From NCBI RefSeq assembly GCF_036373705.1, contig NC_089850.1:50387048-50451047 (forward strand): a stretch of 64,000 nt of DNA. Reading direction: 5' to 3'. This DNA is from Amia ocellicauda (Eukaryota > Chordata > Actinopteri > Amiiformes > Amiidae). Shown here in pieces: positions 33,801-45,400 of the stretch. The notes below the pieces were generated by a model. That model worked only from the letters and a program-made list of their open reading frames with translations, was not told the origin of the DNA and did no database searches. How positions within the stretch are numbered: position 1 is the stretch's first letter; every line of letters starts with the position of its first letter. Position numbers and translations under genes: made by a program.

Positions 33801-36800
33801 GTAAGTCGTTTTTTATGTTTTATTTGTAATGTTGATGTTTTAATATTCTTTGGTCTGGATCTGCATTTTATTTTCTTGTTTTTTCACAAGATTACCCGTG
33901 AGGGTATGAACTCAGCTTAGAAAAAACAACACCAAGAACAACATCACTTGAGAAGCATCAAATAAAAAAATATATAATAATAAATAAAAATGGCAGCTTC
34001 TGTATAATTATACTGAGCATTTACTTGTATTCCTTCTTCATAAATAAACTCTGTAGTTTTTGTTGCACAGTATTTGGAGATGCCAAAAGTGAAGCAAATG
34101 TTATTGGCTCTGCAATAAACCACTGAGAAATAAAGGCACCCTGACGAATATATGAATATTATTCTTCAATTCACTCATGTCGTATTAAAGGAGTGAAAGA
34201 GGGCCATACAGATTTGATTTGTAAAAAGGTTTTGCGTTTCAAATTAAATGTAAAATACATTCTTACACATTGTCTGAAGCGTTTAATGTATCCCTCTAAA
34301 ATGGCCGCCCTTTTGTGGTTGACACAGTCACCAGTGTGTTTCTGGCTTCACTATGTACCTTTGATAATGGCATGCCAGACTCTGAGAACTGTGACCAACA
34401 ATTGTGGATTGGGATAAATCCAACGGATTTAATGGGGAAAAAATCTTCTACTGACCAGAAGTTATTGCTTTATCCATTCAGTCGTGTCCGACTCTTAGTG
34501 ATCCGATGGATAAAGTTCCTCCAATGGTCTCGGTCATTGATGGCATTCTTTAGGTCTTGAAAATTCATGTTCGTATAGTTTTTGACAGCATCCAACTACC
34601 TTGATCTTGGTCTTCCTCTTTTCCATTTTCCTTCCATCATTCCAAGCATGGTGTTTTTTCCAGGGAGTCCTCTCTCCTCAATTATGTGTCCGAAATATGC
34701 AAGCTTCAATTTGATCATAAATGATTCCAGTGATCGTTTTGGCTTGATGTGGTCTTGAATTGATTGATTTGTTCTTCTGGCAATCCAGGTAATGTGCAAA
34801 AGCCGTCGCTAACATCAGAGTTTGAAGGAGTCAATCTTTCAATTATCATTTTTCTTGATTGTCTAACTTTCCCATCCATACATCGCTACAGGAAAGACCA
34901 TTGCCTTGATGATTCGTATTTTTGTTGTCAAAGAGGTGTCCTTGGACTGCATCAACTTGTCCAGGTTCATCATTGCTTTTCTTCCCAGAAGTTGTACCCT
35001 CTGTTAAAAACAAGCTGACGCATTTAGCTGAATGGAAACACTTTTGAAGTGGCAGGGGGTAGTTCACAGGCACGGTTGATTGAAGAGTTCTAGGATTTTT
35101 TATTCTTATTATTTAGCAACTGATAATAAAATTATAATATCTGAGATCAATTTCACATCAGGTGTTATTATATTTGCTAAGGAGTACTTAATGCCATGTC
35201 ATAATAGACTGTAAGTTTTTTTTTTTTTTACTTCAATCATATTATAAATAAATGGGCTATATCTATTTTTGATTCAATTAGCGAAAGCTATCCCATTTAC
35301 TCCCACTGTTTATTTGTCTTTCAGATCAACAGCTGTCATTAGTTTGACGAATACTAAATCAAAACTTTTACCCAACTGCCACTTACAACAAGTGTTGGGT
35401 GGGTGGGAGTTTTGATTTGGTCTCGGTGTTTGGCCTTCATGAAGAATTCACTTGTTCTTCTCCTTAACTGCTGGGCATTACTATTTATTATTTTTTCATT
35501 TCTTAGTTTGTTTTTTGTTGTTTTGTCTTTCCCCCACAAAGGATCAGTCTTCGCACGGCAGGCGGTTACAGTCTCCAATCCAATTTTCGCCACCATGGGC
35601 ACATCTCAGAACCTCCCCTGCCAGTACAGCACCACACCCTTGCAGGGCTTCACTCTGGAGTGGAGCTTCATTGCCCCCGGCACTCAGGCGATCAATTCTA
35701 AGAGGGTGAGACTCGGAGTGGGACTGGCAGTGGGCAGCGTGGGGGGGGCAGTCTCTAGGAAAGTGAGTGCTCTGTGCTCAGTGGGCATTTATGGTGGGCA
35801 TGTTCCATCCTGGAATGCCAGTTTACCCACTCTTCCACTTCCTCTTTCTTGCAGGTCTTGTATTATGATGGGAAGGTCTACTGGGTGACTTCCTGGGACG
35901 GGAGGATGGAGCTCCTGCAGAACCCGCCTGACAGAGGGGACGCCTCCATCCGCATCCTGGACGTGCAGCCCTCTGACACTGGGCTGTACATCTGTGAGGT
36001 CACAAACCCCAAAGACTGGTCCGGGAGCGGACAGGGACTTATCAACTTCACGGTCTTGAGTATGTGGATGTCACTTCTCTCTGTCTCTCCCTCTCCCTCT
36101 CTGACTCTCCCACACATGTGCAGATGTACTGTCTCTTCAGCCCATTCTGTTTGTGGTACTTGCTGCTCATTACAGCCACACACATGCCCCTAAGCACACA
36201 TCTTACAGTACTACAGATTTCCACAAGTCGGTTTCTTACAGCGGACAAACAGAGGAATAGACCAGTCACTAATGTCATCCCTCAGAGTAACTAGTGATTT
36301 AGCAGTTGTGTAAAAATGATGGGAATGGGTGAATTGTTTCACAGTGCTGGGGATTTGAATTGATCCTGGCTCTGGAAATTCCTGTTGCAGCGAGACATGC
36401 TGCAGTCTGTGATGCCCAGACCTACTTGTTATGTTGGTTTTCAGTGCCGCCCTCCACCCCGGTGTGCAAGATGAACGGACAGCCCTATCAAGGGAACGAC
36501 GTCACTCTGAGCTGCCACTCCTCACAGGGGCTTCCCCAGCCCATCTATAGCTGGACCCGAGAGAAGACCCCCAACCAGGCCCCCTTGCCAGCCGCTAATG
36601 TGGTAGAAGGTGAGCCAACTGAAGACACACACAACAGCCTACTGCTACAGTGCCCCGATGCCAATCATGTCTAAAGCCAAAGCTTTACTCCCAAGAAAAT
36701 AAGCTTTTTTGCAAGTCAGTTTTGTTTGTTTACTCATTCAAATTACTGGCAATGCATATTTAGATACAAAGCTGGATAAAACACTTTCTACAAAACTTTG

Positions 36801-38896
36801 TGATCGTTCAATTGTGGAAATTGAAGATGAGCAGGAAATATTACAGCATTTAATTATTACAGAAAGATCTAGCCAGCTTCTGAAACTCCTCTACTGAAAC
36901 CTAATGCTGGTTTTCTTTATTATCACTAGAAGTTGCTTTGTGTTGTGTGACACAATTTGTATAAAATAACTATACTGAACTTCATTGGCAGGGCAATGAG
37001 TTACTTAATGCTAGGCATTCATTATTTTTAATTATTTCAATTAAGTTGACCTTCAAATAGACTTCCAAAGCTGGAGTCCTCAGTGAGTGAAGGTGCTCTC
37101 GGCAGGATTTGCCTCAGCAGGAAATAGGAAGGGCATTTCTCAGAATGGCAACTGAGTAAACAGGGCTCAACTCTCTGATAAGCAGGCCAGCTCTCATGGT
37201 TCCCTGCAGCGCTATATTTGGCTTGTGTACTTGGTGCAAGGCAAAACATGACTCTGTCAACACATGACTTCTCCAGTTTTGTTTTGTCACCTGTGCGCTG
37301 AAACTGACATCAAAAATTAGATTTGCTACACCTCATTGCAGTCACTCAGCAGTAATTGTCAGATGTTGCTGCGGTTTGATGAAAAAAATATCTTAAATGT
37401 TAAAAATAAATAGCACAAGAAAGGGCCAAGAATTGTGTTAGAGCACTGTGCAGTTCCCAGTTCTCTGTACCGTTTGAACGCTGTGCAGCTCAGGGTGTCT
37501 TGTGCTCCATCCACAGACCAGAGGGCTGGCACTCTGCTCTTGAGGAACCTGTCCTCTCCCTTCTCAGGCAGGTATGTCTGCCAGGCCTCCAACGAGCTGG
37601 GAACCGTGTCCTGCAGGGTCAACGTCAGTGTCTCCTGTAAGTGCCCCTGTTCCAACCCGCATACTGTCACTCTCTCCAAGCTGGGGGACTGAAACCCTAG
37701 TGCAGTGGTTCCCAAACTGTAGGGCACAGATAAAGAGCTGAGTGGGGAAAAACTCAAGAGTAGACAAGAAATCCACAAGGGTATCCGACAACCTTTCATT
37801 ACCGGCCCTGCTGAAATTGCATTGATAATTGATTATTTCTTAATTGACATATCTTTGTGAATCTACATTGGATTACTGTATATCCAGGAATGGCCAATCA
37901 AAATGTAGATTAGTTATGTAGCAACCGGTGTGGGTGGGGGGGCAGGGGGTGCGAGCTGTGATCCGAATGTATAAAGGGGGCGCCACCCAAAAAGGAACCG
38001 CTGCCCTAGAGAGTGACAGCCCCTGAGTTTAACCAGATAAACACCAATGAGCAGAGGCCTGGGAAGCCTGTTAACTTGTGCAAACTATGCAAATAGTGAT
38101 GAAATTCGGAGCTCAGCTAGAACCCTGTCATGAGTGTGTGAGGAGAATGTGGATGTGAGCTTTAGCATTAAAGTACAAATGGTCCTTTTAACTGAGTACT
38201 TCAAGTCATAGAAACTGTGTGGCTAGGTAAGTGAACCTGCAGTTTCTTTACTCTTCTTGAATGGTATGAAACTGGATGTGCGGTGGGGCTCTGGGCAGGT
38301 ATGTGTGTGGTGGTGGCAGGTGTGTAGGCGTCCATTGCGATCCAGGCAGTCCTGCACAGCTGCACCCTGCTGTCATTCCAGACACCAGCACAGCAGGTGT
38401 GATTGCGGGCGCGATCATGGGCACTTTCCTCATCCTCCTCGTCCTCGGAGGGCTGGCTGGGTTCCTCTTCTGGCAGTGGAAGACAAAAAATAAGAAGGTG
38501 CACACAGGGAACGAAATCAGGTCGGTCTTCCTTTAAGCTTTATTTATGAATGTATTTTTTTATTTAGCACCTCCTCTCTATCAACTGTGGCGTTGCCTGA
38601 AAATCTGTGCTACCTTGAGCCACGCCCTGAAATGCAGGGAGACTGCAGGGGAGAAATTCAAGCAGTGGAGCAAGTGTTTCCACCATGAAATCCACCCCTG
38701 ACAAAAACAGTGCAGAAGTGTTCCATGTCCCTGCTAATGCAAGCTTGTGTTCTCGCATAGGGTGGATGACGTGGCTCCTGGTTATCACACGCCCAGACAG
38801 GGAGGCTCAGAGACGGGCTCTCACCTGCTCAAACACTCCATGGAGAGACAGGAGACGTCCAGTCTTGCCAGTTCGAGGTTCAACGTAGTCGTGTGA
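33749..38896 (+). CDS. vsig2: V-set and immunoglobulin domain-containing protein 2 (VSIG2), complete
   Basis: VSIG2 is a type I membrane protein of the CTX/JAM immunoglobulin group; its precise function is not well established. Coding exons are 33749-33800, 35542-35705, 35855-36059, 36445-36609, 37517-37636, 38382-38520 and 38761-38896. They total 981 bp (326 residues plus stop); human VSIG2 is 327. Order: signal peptide (about 1-22), V domain (23-140) with cysteines in NLPCQYS and GLYICEVT, C2 domain (141-236) with VTLSCHSS, GRYVCQAS and the extra cysteine pair (PVCKM, TVSCRV), membrane helix (about 240-266), and a 60-residue tail. Matches to human VSIG2 by memory include LEWSF, LLQNPP, PSDTG and GLINFTVL. 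The start ATG is the first in an exon with a hydrophobic leader and a strong donor. It lies about 1 kb downstream of the ESAM 3' end, in the same orientation. Confidence 0.93.
33801..35541 (+). other. VSIG2 intron 1
   Basis: 1.7-kb intron after the signal-peptide exon. Its middle is a LINE remnant on the opposite strand (34466-35013); the rest is AT-rich unique sequence. Confidence 0.85.
34466..35013 (-). mobile_element. RTE/BovB-like LINE, C-terminal reverse-transcriptase remnant
   Basis: On the minus strand, broken but recognisable peptide blocks appear in order: RKAMMNLDKLMQSKD, IIKAMVFPVAMYGWES, WIARRTNQSIQDHIKP, LESFMIKLKLAYFGHI, KWKRGRPRSR, an in-frame stop at the next (tryptophan) codon, then LDAVKNYTNMNFQDLKNAIN, HWRNFIHRITKSRTRLNG and a terminal stop. 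These are the C-terminal blocks of endonuclease/reverse-transcriptase LINEs of the RTE/BovB type. The 5' part is absent, as usual for truncated LINEs. The clade is from memory and not certain. Confidence 0.75.
35542..35705 (+). CDS. vsig2: VSIG2 exon 2: first half of V domain
   Basis: Acceptor cccccacaaag, donor gtgagac; phase 1 in, phase 0 out. It encodes SQNLPCQYST (strand B cysteine) and FTLEWSFIAPG (strand C tryptophan). Confidence 0.92.
35855..36059 (+). CDS. vsig2: VSIG2 exon 3: second half of V domain
   Basis: Acceptor tttcttgcag, donor gtatgtg; phase 0 in, phase 1 out. It encodes VLYYDGKVYW, ELLQNPPDRGDASI and SDTGLYICEVTNP with the strand-F cysteine, then GLINFTVL. Confidence 0.93.
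36445..36609 (+). CDS. vsig2: VSIG2 exon 4: first half of C2 domain
   Basis: Acceptor ggttttcag, donor gtgagcc, phase 1 on both sides. It encodes PPSTPVCKM, NDVTLSCHSSQG and IYSWTRE. Confidence 0.93.
36610..37516 (+). other. VSIG2 intron 4
   Basis: 0.9-kb intron; AT-rich, no recognisable repeat or coding exon. Confidence 0.85.
37517..37636 (+). CDS. vsig2: VSIG2 exon 5: second half of C2 domain
   Basis: Acceptor catccacag, donor gtaagtg, phase 1 on both sides. It encodes GTLLLRNLSS, SGRYVCQASNELG and VSCRVNVSVS. Confidence 0.93.
37637..38381 (+). other. VSIG2 intron 5
   Basis: 0.75-kb intron, 40 percent of which is the hAT MITE at 37703-38003. Confidence 0.85.
37703..38003. mobile_element. 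hAT-type MITE, 301 bp
   Basis: Starts CAGTGGTTCCCAAAC and ends AAAAAGGAACCGCTG, whose reverse complement CAGCGGTTCC matches the start. It is flanked by CCCTAGTG (37695-37702) and CCCTAGAG (38004-38011), an 8-bp target duplication with one difference. It has no coding capacity, and the typical G-rich region lies near the right end. Confidence 0.85.
38382..38520 (+). CDS. vsig2: VSIG2 exon 6: transmembrane segment
   Basis: Acceptor tcattccag, donor gtcggtc; phase 1 in, phase 2 out. It encodes AGVIAGAIMGTFLILL, GGLAGFLFWQW and the basic stop-transfer KTKNKK. The layout matches ESAM exon 6. Confidence 0.92.
38761..38896 (+). CDS. vsig2: VSIG2 exon 7: cytoplasmic tail and stop
   Basis: Acceptor ctcgcatag; TGA at 38894-38896. 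It encodes VDDVAPGYHTP, then SLASSRFNVVV at the C-terminus. The hydrophobic VVV end resembles a PDZ ligand; human VSIG2 ends similarly (MVV). Confidence 0.9.
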
Positions 38897-39117
38897 CACA
38901 GCCGGCCCTGCTGCTCCAGCTCAATCAAGCGTCTCCTGTATATAATCATGGAATATCGTGATCCAGTTCTCGCCGGCTGAACGTCACTTCAGCATAATGA
39001 GGTGGCCGCAGTCCCTGTAGATTTCACAGTAATGCACCAGGGTATTAGGGCTTTATTCTTCTGTGAAATGTTTTAAATTTTCATCTTGATTATTTTGTAC
39101 TTTTATTCAATTTTGAT

Positions 39118-39123
39118 AATAAA
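39118..39123 (+). terminator. Candidate VSIG2 polyadenylation signal
   Basis: AATAAA about 220 bp after the VSIG2 stop, in an AT-rich stretch. It implies a short 3' UTR of about 0.25 kb. Confidence 0.5.
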
Positions 39124-39613
39124 AAATAATTATAAAACAGTATTACTATTTTTTTTTACTGTGTTTAACTTTTAAGTGTATTATTGCCTATATTGCTCCT
39201 ATAAAATAGGGTCAGCAGGAAAATTTACATTGTACATTGGGATCCATTTTTAAAGAGTCTCTCCATAAATTGCTCAGCTTTGGAGACGGAGAAGACAATT
39301 ATACAGAAACATGTTCGCTTCCTGTCATGGTTATTTCTCTGCCTCTGATTTACAATTCCATGCATGCTGTTAATTTGCTGTGCTGATTTCCCCAATGCCT
39401 TATCAGTAATGAGGTTATTGACATGCAAATATATGTTTATTTTATGCCTAGAAAAGTACAAAATGCAAATGCAGCTGCGTGGTTTGTGTGTTGTTATGGC
39501 TGTTCTCATCTGATTGAGTCTTGTTCCAATTTCCACACTGTGGCTAATTTTTCTTTATTTGGTTTATTGCTTATATGTGTCCGTTTAGTGAGTTTGTCCT
39601 GTGCTTTATTTTG

Positions 39614-39627
39614 CCAGCAGAGGGTGG
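39614..39627 (+). promoter_or_regulatory. CTCF-like core motif
   Basis: CCAGCAGAGGGTGG closely fits the CTCF core and lies between the convergent VSIG2 and FEZ1 3' ends. Motif match only. Confidence 0.4.
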
Positions 39628-40087
39628 TAAAGGAATAACTTTGGGAAGCAATTCTACAGAACAGTGGGTCATCAGATACAGAAAATGAAGTGTGCAGATT
39701 TTATCTAGGGAACAAAAAACGAATTAAATCCTGCACAGTATTGTAATGTACCTGATTGACCTGATTAGAATGAATCCTAATTTAATCTCCGTAACCCATA
39801 CTTGCCGTCTTCGCTTTCGTTGCATCTTTAAGTCCGCACTGCAGAGGATACAGCTACAGCAAATCTTTTGGCAGGAAGTTGTACGTCTAAACTAAAGGTG
39901 TGTTACTGTGCATGAAGCCAGCAGCAGCCCATTGCAGTTGAGGAAGAACTGGTTTGGATTATGGACTTGGATTATAGGCTAATTGAATTTTTTGTATTAT
40001 TATTTCTGTGATTATTATTATTATTATTGTTATTGTCATTACATTACACAAGGAGGACAGACGAAGTGATATCAGCAAAGACTGTGT

Positions 40088-40093
40088 TTTATT
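40088..40093 (-). terminator. Candidate FEZ1 polyadenylation signal
   Basis: AATAAA on the minus strand, about 135 bp after the FEZ1 stop. Other sites further left are possible, for a longer 3' UTR. Confidence 0.4.
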
Positions 40094-40224
40094 CAGGATC
40101 CTGATGAGTTAATACAATGATACATCAGTATTAATGAAGGGGCGCTCATGCAGATTTGGCTGAAGATGGCAGCGTGGGGCTCTGGGCGGCGAGTCCACTG
40201 CTACCCACCGGGGCCAGCGGCTGC

Positions 40225-40241
40225 TTAAGTGGGACACAGCA
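40225..40241 (-). CDS. fez1: FEZ1 last coding exon (17 nt of coding sequence)
   Basis: Acceptor ctgtcttacag followed by TG CTG TGT CCC ACT TAA, which completes VLCPT and the stop. The peptide is identical to the human C-terminus and the phase matches, so the call is firm despite its length. Confidence 0.9.
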
Positions 40242-42024
40242 CTGTAAGACAGGCAGGGCAAGAAAAGTCCAGTTTACTGAGGAGGACAAGGGTACCGGAG
40301 ACATGGCTGGCAGGACAATGACCGACGTCTCAATGCCTGAGCTTGAATTGCCAGGCTGTCACAGGGATTGTTGATGAATTGATCTCATTGGTGAAATTGT
40401 AAAATAAACTGTTTTTGTGTGTGTTTTTTTTTTTGGTATGATGGCCCAGCATATTGACCCTTTGAGAATAATATACACATGCAAAAACCTGTGTGACATT
40501 ACCTTTCAAAATGTAGTCAGTTAATAATGTTGGCACCTTCTCACTGTCCTCCTTCATTGCATAAAGAACTACAGGACAAGAAACATCTTGGTTATCACAC
40601 ATTAACAATACAGGGAGGGCAGTGGGGGGCAAGCTTTGATACGTGACGACTTCCCAAAGGTATGGATTTATACCCAGAGTGCAATGGGCAAGAAGTCAAC
40701 GGGAGATATGACTATTAAAGCTGGACATGTGGGTTTCTGCTAGCGGCTGCCTATGAGATACACAGACAGTATGGCTCACACAAACACAGCTTGTAGTGTA
40801 AAGAGTGGATGGACTGACAGAGCAATTGGGAGTGAGCTTAAGTGTGAGAGGCGGTCAGTATTCAGTAAGTGAATTACAGTGGTGAATTACAGTGAGGAAC
40901 TTACTTTTCGTTAGCATCTGAAGGTCTTCCACTGTGGGAGGCGTTCCTTTCTTCTCATAGGGAATCACTGTGTTTAAATACTACAACAACAAAGACAGGA
41001 CAAACCTTACCCACGGGTTCAAGTGCAAAAGGAAAAAAGCATCATTTAAAGGAGACCACCAGATCGGTTTTACCTCAGAGGAATGAGGGATGGGGAATAG
41101 AAGGAAGGCTTTGCTGAGGAAAACGAGTTATTGTGATATCCTAGAAAGAAGTCCCTCTTGATGACAGAAGCTGGCATCTTTATTTTGTTTACTTTTTATC
41201 TGTCTATATCTCATTGAGACTGTGCGCTTCCAGGATGTGCATTAACCTCCATCTTGAGGAGAGGGGGATTTACAGGCATTGCCATTATAATGTCCCTTTC
41301 ATAACTTCATTAAATTTACCATCTTCTTGGCAGGAAACTAGACCAGCGGTACTGAGCATTTCAGCTTCTAAATGGGATGCTATGTTTAGAGCCGAGACCT
41401 GCCAAGATGCATAAGTACTTAAAGTAATTTATCATTTTCTGTCCATCAAACTGGAATGGCCAAGCTACACGCAGAACTCCAGAAAGGAAGGCGAGGCTCT
41501 GTGGGGAACTGCAACATCCTGAAGAGTGTTTGTGATATATGCCCTTGACTGGAGTCGGCTCTCACCCATGGGTTCGTTCGGTCTGTCACGCATGTGGTCA
41601 TGAGTGTCCTTACCTGTTTGTCTGTCCCTGAGTTGCCGAATGTCTGTCTGATTCCAGTCTGCAGGATGTTGGAAAGTCCCTCCATACTGAATCGCTGTAA
41701 GAAAGGTCATTCGTGGGGTTACAGCGTAGGTGCTTGGATGTGTTTAACTGGGTAAGAAACTGAGTTCAACATGAATGGTTTGCAGATTCCTTGTAATCTA
41801 CACAGTAGGACAGCAGGTTTTTAATAAATGTCATATTAAAATATCTTCAGTGGTCCCATTGCTGTTCAATGCAGTTGTGAAGGGTTAAAAATATTTCAAG
41901 TGTTAACTCTCAGTTTTTATTAAAATAAATCTTGTGAAATATTCCTTACATGCATGATTCTAGTGTGCTCAGTATTAATGTCAACTGTGGTTTCCTCTAG
42001 ATTCAGCTAAAATACTAAAGAAGA

Positions 42025-42091
<67 letters not shown>

Positions 42092-42404
42092 GGAAATAAA
42101 CATAAACAATAAACAAATTCCCCTGACCTGTGCATTTGTCTCATTCTCTCACAGGCAAAGCAGAAGAAAATAAATATTTTGAAGCCATAACCACTGCCAC
42201 ATGTTAAAATGGTTCACATAGTGTGGTTGGCTTGTTTGCACAGTTTAACTCATCATTAATTTTTATGAATCGCCCCCAGCAGGTTTTTATATTCCCCACT
42301 TCAACTAAGTTACTCAGCAAGGTTATTTCAGGAGATTTATGTGCCTCTAAGTAGCAACTTTTTAACTGACCTGGCGATGTTTGGCAGTTTTATCTTATTA
42401 TTTA

Positions 42405-42455
<51 letters not shown>

Positions 42456-45400
42456 AGGCACACACAGGCACAAACAAGAAGAAAAAGATTAGCTTTATTT
42501 GATCCTGAAAATGCAATTGAAGTTCCCTGTACTATGCATTGCCCTTTCATGCCATTATCTCTTTTACCAGATGCCAATCACTCTGCCGTCTGTCTGAGAA
42601 ATTCAGCTAAGCAGCACTACCCTCCTTTGAGCTCTGTTTCAGATCTCATCCTGTCTGAGGCTCTCCTGACTGCTCTGTGTCCCTCGGTAGCGTGTGTGAT
42701 GGTTTCCCGTCTTGTTCTTCTAGATTCACACAAATTTCCCTGGCTGCCATCATGCATCCTTATTAGTTTACCATTCCCTCACTGTGACAAAGCAACAGGG
42801 GAAGGTGACCGTGCTATGCCTTACCATTGACACACCCACACACACACGCACATGCACACGCACACGCACACACACACACACACACACACTCTCACTCACA
42901 GCCTTTATTAAGTTACCTGGGTAACAGGTAGTGTAAGCAAAGGTCCAGTGCAGTAAGTCAGTGTCAAGAATAGAAACCCCACCCTCCTTCTGTCCGTTCC
43001 TCCCTCATCCCAGAAGTACGAGAGCCCTGACCTTGACTGGCATGGCCCCGGTCTTCTCAGCCTTGGCGTTGCCCTGCAGGCTCATGCCCTTCTCCCTGCG
43101 GCGGCGCTTGCTGACGTCCCTCTGCTCCTTCTGACGGTTCTGCACCTCCATCAGGGCCGTGATAAAGGTGTTCTTCACCTCCTTCTCAAACTCCAGCTCA
43201 TCCCGCCGCGCCAGCTGGGTCACCAGCTCCTCGGAGAACTCCCGGATGGCTGCCTCCACACGGCACAGGAGCTCATTCAGGGCCGCGCTCGGCATCAGCC
43301 GCAACCCTGGGGCAGGAGAGCAGGAGGACAGGAAGACAGGAGGACAGAAGGGCAGGAGGGCAGGAGGGCAGGAGGAAAGATGAGGTAGCAGGTCAGAGCG
43401 CTGTTTTACAGTCTGAAGAGTGTCAGGTCTAGGAGGTATGCAAAGGGTCAGTGTTACGACTGGGCTTTGCTTTTTCTCTGAGCTATGAAGTTTTAAAAGG
43501 TGTAAAAGTTTTAATTGTATTATTTATGGAGTACACTAATCTAATATTTTAGCATTTACCTAATGCAGTTTTTGCTGTCTGCCTTGCTTTACACAAATAA
43601 TTGCGTTTATTCGCCACCAACATTCTAGTTTTCATTTGCATGGTCACTGTACTGTTCTACCTGTAAGTGCCTTAAAGTTACACAAGTTAATATGTTCCTT
43701 TTGGTGGGTAGACACGGTACTACAGCAAGCAGGAGTTTTCTAAATCATGTTAGGAAACAAAAACAGTATTGCTTTTGCTTTTGTTTTTTCCTGCTAATGG
43801 CCAGGATATTTATGCCCTGGATAGTCATAGACCTGTCCTGGCTCCCACACCGGGAGGAGAGATCGAGAGTCAGGTACCTTCGTAGGAGCAGTTGTTGTTG
43901 AAAGCCTGCGAGAGGACGCGGATCTCTTCCAGCAGAGAGGCATCGGGCTGAACAGAGGAGTCCACACTCTCCTCCTCCTCCTCCTCTTCTTCAGTCTCCT
44001 CCGGGTCTGGGGAGTTTTCCATCATCTCCACTATCTCCTCAATCACCTGAGCCACAGAAACAGCACCTCAAGCAGGGGTGACTTCACATACCATCCCCCG
44101 ATCCCGATCCCCGTCACAGCCCTGACGCTGTCAGTAGGGTGCTGATGAGTACCCTGCCCTCAGTCTCACTCTTAGCCCTCAGTCAAGCTGGCGCTCAGCT
44201 TTCCAAGGGTCTGGCAGCTCCCCGTCACCCAAACGTACAAAGACTAACTTGTGAGATTGCGAAGCATGAACAGTGAAAATGTCTTCTGCTCATCATGCTC
44301 TAAACTAGGCTGACACCGCTGTCCCCTTTTCTGTTGAAACTTGACAACACAGGAAATGTGGTTTACCAATGGGAAACTGTGGGGCGTGCGAGGACCAAAC
44401 TGAGCACTCGGCTCTGTTTTCTAATGCGTGTGGCGAGTGTGGGGAGTGTGATGCTGAAGAATCAGTAGGTCAGGCAGTCGGCACAGTATCAGAAGCCTTG
44501 CAATAGTGGGGGCTTTCATTTTAACAGCCAGCTGGAACTGAAAGTCAATACAGTGTCAATAGGGTTCTGTGTTTGCATACCTGAAGTGTCTGAATACATT
44601 TACTATGGCAATGGCCATAGCAACAGAAGGAATGGAGAGGCAGAAGGAGCAGAATTGGGGATGCGGAGCACTTGCAAGATTTTTATTTAGCTTCTGCAGT
44701 TTGCTGGGTTTAGTCTGCACACCTCATTTTCAGAGCCTGCAGGCAGTTAGGTTTAGTATTCCTCAGGACTGCAGTAGGTGTGACTGGGAGGACTCGGCCA
44801 CACTGCGTCTCCACATTGCTTTGTGGCCTAAATAGCTGTGCTCCAATTTTTACTTGTCCCAGCTAAAAGATTCAAGTGACTTTACTTTAAACTGTGGTGG
44901 GAAAACTGCCTCGTTTTGTGGTGGTGGTGGAGGGTGGGGGCATTATATACAATTGTAAAAGGTGCATAGATAAAAGATTTTCATCTTGACATTAAAACGT
45001 ATCCCATTGCCCCTTTAAAGTGAATTAGTAATTAATAATACAAGTTAAACTCATACAGTGTATATTGAATCTTGCTGTTTTTTAGCTTCGAAGAAATGTA
45101 AGAAACCTTGAGAGGGACAAAACCCTACTCCTTCTCAATAAGTGTGCCATTCCAGAGAACAGCAATGTGTATTTGTATTTGCTTGATATCCTTTCTGTAC
45201 CACACTAACCCATGAGTAACATTAGGAATATAGTATAAGGTCGTTAAATAAAAATCTTATGGTCATTTACTCTAAAATCCCCCTGAATTAAACAGTAGTT
45301 AAAGACGATTTTGTGTAATTCAATGTCTATTTTATTGGAGATCTGGTGGACTAGTTTCGGGGTATTCAGAAAACCTGACACATATCAGTACAAAAGTGTC

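Larger units (their letters stand above)
38897..40087. other. Convergent interval between VSIG2 and FEZ1
   Basis: About 1.2 kb containing both 3' UTRs. It has AT-rich sequence, a short ATT repeat at about 40011-40030 and a CTCF-like motif at 39614. No coding exon seen. Confidence 0.7.
41695..43031 (-). other. FEZ1 intron between coding exons 5 and 6
   Basis: 1.3 kb with a long (TA)n tract and two (CA)n tracts; no coding signal of its own. Confidence 0.85.
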
